Positions 15,599 to 19,436 of a stretch of DNA of 19,436 nt are shown here, in pieces. The stretch's first letter is position 1. Each line of letters starts with the position of its first letter. The notes beneath the pieces are model-generated. The model saw nothing but the letters and a program-made list of their open reading frames with translations. It ran no database searches and was not told the origin of the DNA. The stretch covers positions 1 through 19,436 of the forward strand of contig CANQLN010000009.1 of assembly GCA_947624695.1 (NCBI GenBank). Reading direction: 5' to 3'. The translations under genes and the position numbers were made by a program. Origin of the DNA: an uncultured Bacilli bacterium (GTDB taxonomy: Bacteria; Bacillota_I; Bacilli_A; RF39; UBA660).

Positions 15599-16439
15599 TT
15601 GTAATCCGTCCTGTTATTCCACACGCTAAATTATACTTAACGCCTTTTATCGGTAAGCATAAATCATCAACTACAAAAGGCTTACCAGGGAAATTAATCG
15701 CAATTAAAGCCGCAAGAGATTCTTTTGGTAAATTAGCCGAATAAGTATTAATAATAAAGAATAAAAAATTATCAGAAAGAATTTCTTGACAAAGTTTAAT
15801 TAAATTTTCTAAATCATTTTCTAAAGACCAAACTTCTCCATTAGCCCCTCTTCCATAACTAGGTGGATCCATTATAATTGCGTCATATTTATTGCCTCTT
15901 CTAATTTCTCTTTTAACAAATTTTATGACATCATCAACTAAGTAACGAACTGGCTTGTCTTCTAAATTATTTAATTTAACATTTTCTTTGGCCCAATCAA
16001 TCATGCCCCTAGAAGAATCAACGTGCGTAACCGAGGCTCCTTCTTTAAGGCAAGCCACCGTAGCTCCCCCGGTATAAGCAAATAAATTTAAAACTTTTAT
16101 ATCTCTTTGAGCAGACTTTATTTTTTCTCTTGCAAAATCCCAGTTAAGAGCTTGTTCCGGAAATAATCCTGTATGTTTAAAGCCCATTTCTTTTATTAAA
16201 AATTTCAAATCTTGATAATTAACAACCCAGGAATCTTTAATTTTATTTTTATTTTCCCAGTGTCCACCACCTGTAGAACTCCGGTGATAAACCGCATCCA
16301 CTTTATATTCGGAAAAGTCTCCTAAGTCCCAGGTAATTACAGGATCTGGTCTTAAAAGATAAATATCTTTCCATCTTTCTAATTTCATACCTTTACTAGT
16401 TTTTAATATTTCATAGTCTTTCCAAGTTCGTACAACCAT
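15591..16439 (-). CDS. Class I SAM-dependent methyltransferase, RlmI/RlmK-like
   Basis: 282 aa. The Rossmann methyltransferase core is visible: motif I LNLFAYTGGA (117-126), acidic Asp141 after strand 2 (VTHVDSSRG), VDD (168-170), and IIMDPPSYGRG (188-198), whose DPPSY box marks N- or C-directed nucleic-acid methyltransferases. These features match the family of 23S rRNA cytosine-5 methyltransferases (RlmI/RlmK, SAM-methyltransferase type 3). It lacks the N-terminal PUA domain of RlmI; the first 90 residues are instead the short beta region seen in stand-alone members. The exact rRNA target is unknown. AGGTGA lies 7 bases before the ATG and an extended -10 promoter lies at 16460. It heads the overlapping set with the pseudouridine synthase, U32 protein and tex. 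Confidence 0.88.
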   Translation of the reverse strand: MVVRTWKDYEILKTSKGMKLERWKDIYLLRPDPVITWDLGDFSEYKVDAVYHRSSTGGGHWENKNKIKDSWVVNYQDLKFLIKEMGFKHTGLFPEQALNWDFAREKIKSAQRDIKVLNLFAYTGGATVACLKEGASVTHVDSSRGMIDWAKENVKLNNLEDKPVRYLVDDVIKFVKREIRRGNKYDAIIMDPPSYGRGANGEVWSLENDLENLIKLCQEILSDNFLFFIINTYSANLPKESLAALIAINFPGKPFVVDDLCLPIKGVKYNLACGITGRITNE

Positions 16440-16459
16440 ATCTTTTCACCTACAAAATA

Positions 16460-16468
16460 ATTATACCA
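16460..16468 (-). promoter_or_regulatory. Extended -10 promoter of the rRNA-modification set
   Basis: On the minus strand TGGTATAAT (16468-16460) is a perfect extended -10. The -35 position falls in the loop of the trxB terminator and reads TAGGCT, a poor match. Start near 16453, just ahead of the AGGTGA site. Confidence 0.65.
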
Positions 16469-16497
16469 AAAAAAAGATAAATAGCCTATTATTTACC
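16468..16497 (-). terminator. Terminator of lgt-trxB
   Basis: On the minus strand GGTAAATA (16497-16490) pairs with TATTTATC (16483-16476), 8 bp with one G-U, 6-base loop, then eight T (16475-16468). The last T is also the first base of the next promoter's TG extension. Confidence 0.8.
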
Positions 16498-16525
16498 TTA
16501 ATTTCTCTTAACTTATTTTTTTAAA

Positions 16526-17416
16526 TTAATTATTTATTTTGGAAATGTTACTAACGGCATAAATACCATCATTCGCCGCTGTAACTAATTGATAAATATC
16601 TTTTTTAATAACATCCCCAATAGCATAAATTCCAGGTATACTTGTTTGATATTTCTCATCAACTACTACATAGCCTTGATCATCTAAAATATCTAAGTCT
16701 CTAAACACTTCGGTATTAGGTTTATAGCCAATATAAATAAAGACGCCATCAACTGCTAATTCTTGACCATTATCTAAAGTTATTTTTTCAATTTTACCTT
16801 CTTTTTCGTGATATTCTTTAATATTAACATTACAAATTATTTCAATATTTTCTTTAGCCCGAACTTTTTTCTCTAATATTTTTTCCCCTTTAAAAACATC
16901 TTTCCTATTTAAAAGATAAATCTTTTTCACTATTTTAGCTAAATACAAAGATTCTTGCAAAGCACTACTACCACTTCCGACAACTGCCACAACTTTATCT
17001 TTATAAAAAGCCCCATCACAAGTAGCGCAAGTACTAATCCCTCTTCCTAATAAATCTTTTTCATTATCAAGTCCTAAGTATTTAGGCTTAGTTCCCGTTG
17101 CAATAATAATATTTTGACTTTCATATTCCCCTTTATTTGTTACAACTACTTTTTTATCTTCTAAAACTTTTATCTCTTTAACACTTTCTAACTTATAAGG
17201 AATTTCTAAGTCTTTAACTTGACTAAATAATTTCTCCGCAAAATCCGATCCTTTAACATTTAAAAGGCCCGGATAATTACTTATTTGTTCAATATTATTA
17301 AGCATCCCTCCTGGCATACCAGAATCTAATAATAACACATTTAAATTTCCTCTTTTGGCATAAATACCCGCGGTAATACCTCCAATACCCATGCCAATAA
17401 CTATTAAATCATACAT
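16526..17416 (-). CDS. trxB: Thioredoxin reductase (NADPH, FAD)
   Basis: 296 aa, slightly short of the usual 305-320. Visible features are the N-terminal FAD loop GMGIGGITAG (8-17), GGMLNNIEQISNYPG (36-50), ATGTKP (106-111), redox-active CATC (130-133), the second nucleotide loop GSGSSA (147-152), and the C-terminal FAD motif IPGIYAIGDV. The enzyme passes electrons from NADPH through FAD to thioredoxin in the cytosol. The motif that binds the NADPH phosphate is usually HRRxxxR; here it is NRKDVFK, so NADPH preference is not certain, and some such proteins use ferredoxin or flavodoxin. AAGGTGAT lies 5 bases before the ATG. It begins 12 bases after lgt and forms a unit with it; a terminator follows. 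Confidence 0.93.
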   Translation of the reverse strand: MYDLIVIGMGIGGITAGIYAKRGNLNVLLLDSGMPGGMLNNIEQISNYPGLLNVKGSDFAEKLFSQVKDLEIPYKLESVKEIKVLEDKKVVVTNKGEYESQNIIIATGTKPKYLGLDNEKDLLGRGISTCATCDGAFYKDKVVAVVGSGSSALQESLYLAKIVKKIYLLNRKDVFKGEKILEKKVRAKENIEIICNVNIKEYHEKEGKIEKITLDNGQELAVDGVFIYIGYKPNTEVFRDLDILDDQGYVVVDEKYQTSIPGIYAIGDVIKKDIYQLVTAANDGIYAVSNISKINN

Positions 17417-17428
17417 AAAATCACCTTT

Positions 17429-18241
17429 CTAAAATAAAATCGGTTTATTTTCTCCTTCATTATATAAATCTTCAAATTTACCTTTCCGACTTAAAATAAT
17501 AAAGAAAATTAAGCCTACTAAGAATAAAACTATCGATACAATTTGGGCCGCTCTAAAACCACCAAGCATTAAAGAATCTGTCCTTAAAGCCTCAATAAAG
17601 AAACGCCCTACTGAATAATACATTAGATAAATACAGGTTAGTTGACCTCTTTTTAAATATTTATATCTTCTCACAAAAAGCAAAATAATGAAACCGATTA
17701 AACAATAAAGACTTTCATAAAGGAAAGTTGGATGATAATAAACATCCCCTATTTTCATTCCTTCAATTATTTTTTCCGGAATATGTAATTCTTTTAAATG
17801 ATAATAAGTTGTAGCTACTCCATGGGCTTCGCCATTAAAGAAATTTCCCCATCTACCAATGGCTTGAGCCAAAAGCAAAGGCACAACTGCCATATCTGTT
17901 ACCTTAAAAGGATTAACATTATATCTTTTGCAATAAATAACTAAAGTAATTAGACCGCCGATTAAACCGCCATGAATGGCTAATCCCCCTTCCCATACTT
18001 TAAAAATATCTAATAAATTATCTTTATATAAAGAAAAATTGAAAACGCAATAATAAAGGCGAGCGGAAATAAGGCCAAAGACAATAACCCAAAAGGCTAA
18101 ATTAAATAAAAAATCTTTAGGAATATTAAACCTTTTTCCTTCTTTGATTAAAAGAATAATGGCCACAAACATCGCTACTAAAAGTAAAACTGAATACCAT
18201 CTAACTTCAAAATTACCAATCGTAAACATTACGGGATTCAT
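17429..18241 (-). CDS. lgt: Prolipoprotein diacylglyceryl transferase
   Basis: 270 aa from ATG 18241. A TTG at 18256 in frame would add five residues but lies within the probable ribosome site GGAGAGTGA; MNPVMFTIGNFEVRWY is the canonical Lgt beginning. The protein has about seven membrane segments. Signature residues are HGG (90-92), the Lgt box GRWGNFFNGEAHG (129-141) with the essential Arg and Asn, HPTFLYES (170-177) and EALRTDSL. It transfers diacylglycerol from phosphatidylglycerol to the lipobox cysteine of prelipoproteins at the outer face of the cytoplasmic membrane. It shares a unit with trxB. Its promoter is embedded in the uvrA terminator. The stop is TAG. Confidence 0.97.
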   Translation of the reverse strand: MNPVMFTIGNFEVRWYSVLLLVAMFVAIILLIKEGKRFNIPKDFLFNLAFWVIVFGLISARLYYCVFNFSLYKDNLLDIFKVWEGGLAIHGGLIGGLITLVIYCKRYNVNPFKVTDMAVVPLLLAQAIGRWGNFFNGEAHGVATTYYHLKELHIPEKIIEGMKIGDVYYHPTFLYESLYCLIGFIILLFVRRYKYLKRGQLTCIYLMYYSVGRFFIEALRTDSLMLGGFRAAQIVSIVLFLVGLIFFIILSRKGKFEDLYNEGENKPILF

Positions 18242-18261
18242 ATATTCACTCTCCAATATTA

Positions 18262-18290
18262 ATTATAAAACAAAAAAGACAACCTGTGAA
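18262..18290 (-). promoter_or_regulatory. Promoter of lgt-trxB inside the uvrA terminator
   Basis: On the minus strand TTCACA (18290-18285), one mismatch from consensus, is followed after 17 bases by TATAAT (18267-18262). The -35 box lies in the loop of the uvrA terminator hairpin and the spacer covers its second stem arm. The leader is short, about 15 bases. Confidence 0.7.
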
Positions 18291-18308
18291 TAACTTGGTT
18301 ATCTTTTT
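18265..18308 (-). terminator. Terminator of uvrA
   Basis: On the minus strand AAAAAGATAACC (18308-18297) pairs with GGTTGTCTTTTT (18284-18273), 12 bp with one G-U, around a 12-base loop, followed by TGTTTT. On the plus strand the G-U becomes an A-C mismatch, so it is built for minus-strand RNA. It starts four bases after the uvrA stop. Confidence 0.88.
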
Positions 18309-18312
18309 GACA

Positions 18313-19436
18313 TTATTTCTCTTTCGCAAATATTTTCTTTAAGAATTCTCCGGTATAACTTTCTTTTATCTTGGCAACTTCCTCTGGCGTACCGGTCGCA
18401 ATTACATTACCCCCAAATTTACCACCTTCCGGTCCTAAGTCAATGATATAATCGGCTTGTTTAATCACATCTAAATTATGTTCAATCACAATAACGGTAT
18501 CGCCATTATCTACAATGCGGTTTAAAACCTCTAATAACTTTTTAATATCATCAGTATGTAGACCAGTTGTTGGTTCATCTAATATAAAGACAGATTTGCC
18601 TGTAGCTTTCTTTTGAAGTTCTTTAGCCAGTTTTACTCTACCCGCTTCGCCACCAGATAGAGTTGGAGCCCCTTGACCTAATTTAATATAAGAAAGACCT
18701 ACTTCTTCCATAACTTTTAACTTATCATAAACTTTAGGAATATTTTCAAAGAAAGGAAGAGCTTCACTTACCCTCATATCTAAGACATCAGCAATACTTT
18801 TACCTTTAAATTTAACATCTAAAGTTTCTCTATTATATCTCTTACCCCCACAAACATCACAAGGAACATAAACATCAGGTAAAAAGTGCATTTCAATTTT
18901 TTTAACACCATCACCCCAACAAGCTTCACATCTTCCTCCTTTGACATTGAAGGAGAAACGCCCCTTATCATAACCTCTAATTTTAGACTCTTTCATGTTG
19001 GCAAAAACATCTCTAATATCATCAAAAACGCCTACATAAGTTGCTGGATTACTTCTTGGGGTTCGACCTATTGCATCTTGACTAATATTAACAACCTTAT
19101 CAACATTTTCTAAGCCTTTAACTTCCTTGCACTTTCCGGGAATATCTTTCGCATTATATATTTCTTTACGTAAGGTTTTATATAATATCTCATTTACTAA
19201 TGTTGATTTGCCACTTCCCGAAACACCTGTTACAACAATGAATTTATTTAAAGGAAATTTAACATTTATACTATTTAAATTATTTTCTTTTGCTCCTTTA
19301 ACTTCTAAGAATAAACCATTACCTTTTCGATGTTTTTTCGGTATTTCAATTCTTTCTTTACCAGATAGGTAGCGTCCCGTTAAACTTTTTTCATTTTTCA
19401 TTACTTCTTCTGGTGTACCAGAAGCCACAATATATC
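18313..19436 (-). CDS. uvrA: UvrABC excinuclease subunit A, C-terminal half (partial, 5' end outside window)
   Basis: The frame enters from the right edge; the GTG at 19428 is internal, and IVASGTPEEVM continues upstream of it. About 370 of the expected 940 residues are present. Counting from that GTG, visible features are the second Walker A GVSGSGKST (68-76), Q-loop region ISQDAIGRTPRSNPATY, zinc module Cys167/Cys170 and Cys190/Cys193, ABC signature LSGGEAGRVKLA (257-268), Walker B with FILDEPTTGLH (281-291), and the switch His317 in VIEHNLD. UvrA dimers find bulky DNA lesions and load UvrB in nucleotide excision repair. The signature usually reads LSGGEAQ; here Gln is replaced by Gly. The Q-loop keeps Gln but has SQDA for the usual DQSP. 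The gene ends TAA, then a strong terminator. Confidence 0.97.
   Translation of the reverse strand, partial: YIVASGTPEEVMKNEKSLTGRYLSGKERIEIPKKHRKGNGLFLEVKGAKENNLNSINVKFPLNKFIVVTGVSGSGKSTLVNEILYKTLRKEIYNAKDIPGKCKEVKGLENVDKVVNISQDAIGRTPRSNPATYVGVFDDIRDVFANMKESKIRGYDKGRFSFNVKGGRCEACWGDGVKKIEMHFLPDVYVPCDVCGGKRYNRETLDVKFKGKSIADVLDMRVSEALPFFENIPKVYDKLKVMEEVGLSYIKLGQGAPTLSGGEAGRVKLAKELQKKATGKSVFILDEPTTGLHTDDIKKLLEVLNRIVDNGDTVIVIEHNLDVIKQADYIIDLGPEGGKFGGNVIATGTPEEVAKIKESYTGEFLKKIFAKEK

Noticed and set aside
18886..19372. Two plus-strand open frames of 75 and 81 codons
   Set aside because: Both are antisense to the highly conserved uvrA coding sequence and have no ribosome sites.

Overview
The window is AT-rich bacterial DNA with compact, mostly co-directional genes, AGGAGG/AGGTGA-type ribosome sites and short rho-independent terminators. 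The gene families (UvrA, Lgt, TrxB, Tex, GltX, CysS, a GH3 hexosaminidase, TspO, SipW-type secreted fibre-like protein) fit a low-GC Firmicutes/Bacilli-like organism. The A+T bias and protein style suggest an uncultured gut Bacilli/Mollicutes-related lineage of the RF39 type, but that placement is inference. TAA, TAG and TGA all serve as stops and Trp is encoded by TGG, so I read it with the standard bacterial code, not the Mycoplasma code. A lipoprotein transferase (Lgt) and a GH3 hexosaminidase suggest a lipoprotein-bearing, probably walled cell.

Layout, left to right. Positions 1-490 (minus) hold the N-terminal part of a secreted TasA/CalY-like protein with its own promoter. Positions 658-2129 (minus) are a two-gene unit: glycerophosphodiester phosphodiesterase followed by a FabG-like reductase, ending in a terminator. 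The phosphodiesterase message looks leaderless. Positions 2276-3019 (plus) encode a secreted beta-helix surface protein with a C-terminal anchor. Positions 3076-3504 (minus) encode a small protein resembling sigma-70 region 2 only. From the same intergenic space a divergent promoter drives a plus-strand pair, membrane-anchored GH3 hexosaminidase and TspO (3616-5435).

The rest (5466-19436) is all on the minus strand and is housekeeping. In transcription order: the end of uvrA; then lgt-trxB; then an rRNA-modification and transcription set (class I methyltransferase, RluA-family pseudouridine synthase, U32/RlhA-like protein, tex) whose reading frames overlap by 8-11 bases; then an unknown alpha-solenoid protein with its own promoter; then gltX-cysS-membrane zinc peptidase. 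Terminators separate most of these units, and the promoter of the next unit often lies inside or directly against the terminator of the previous one.

I see no mobile elements, CRISPR arrays, tRNA or rRNA genes. No stretch without a gene exceeds 170 bases. The least explained items are the sigma-region-2-only protein, the alpha-solenoid protein, the surface protein with its attenuator-like leader, and the partial TasA-like protein at the left edge.
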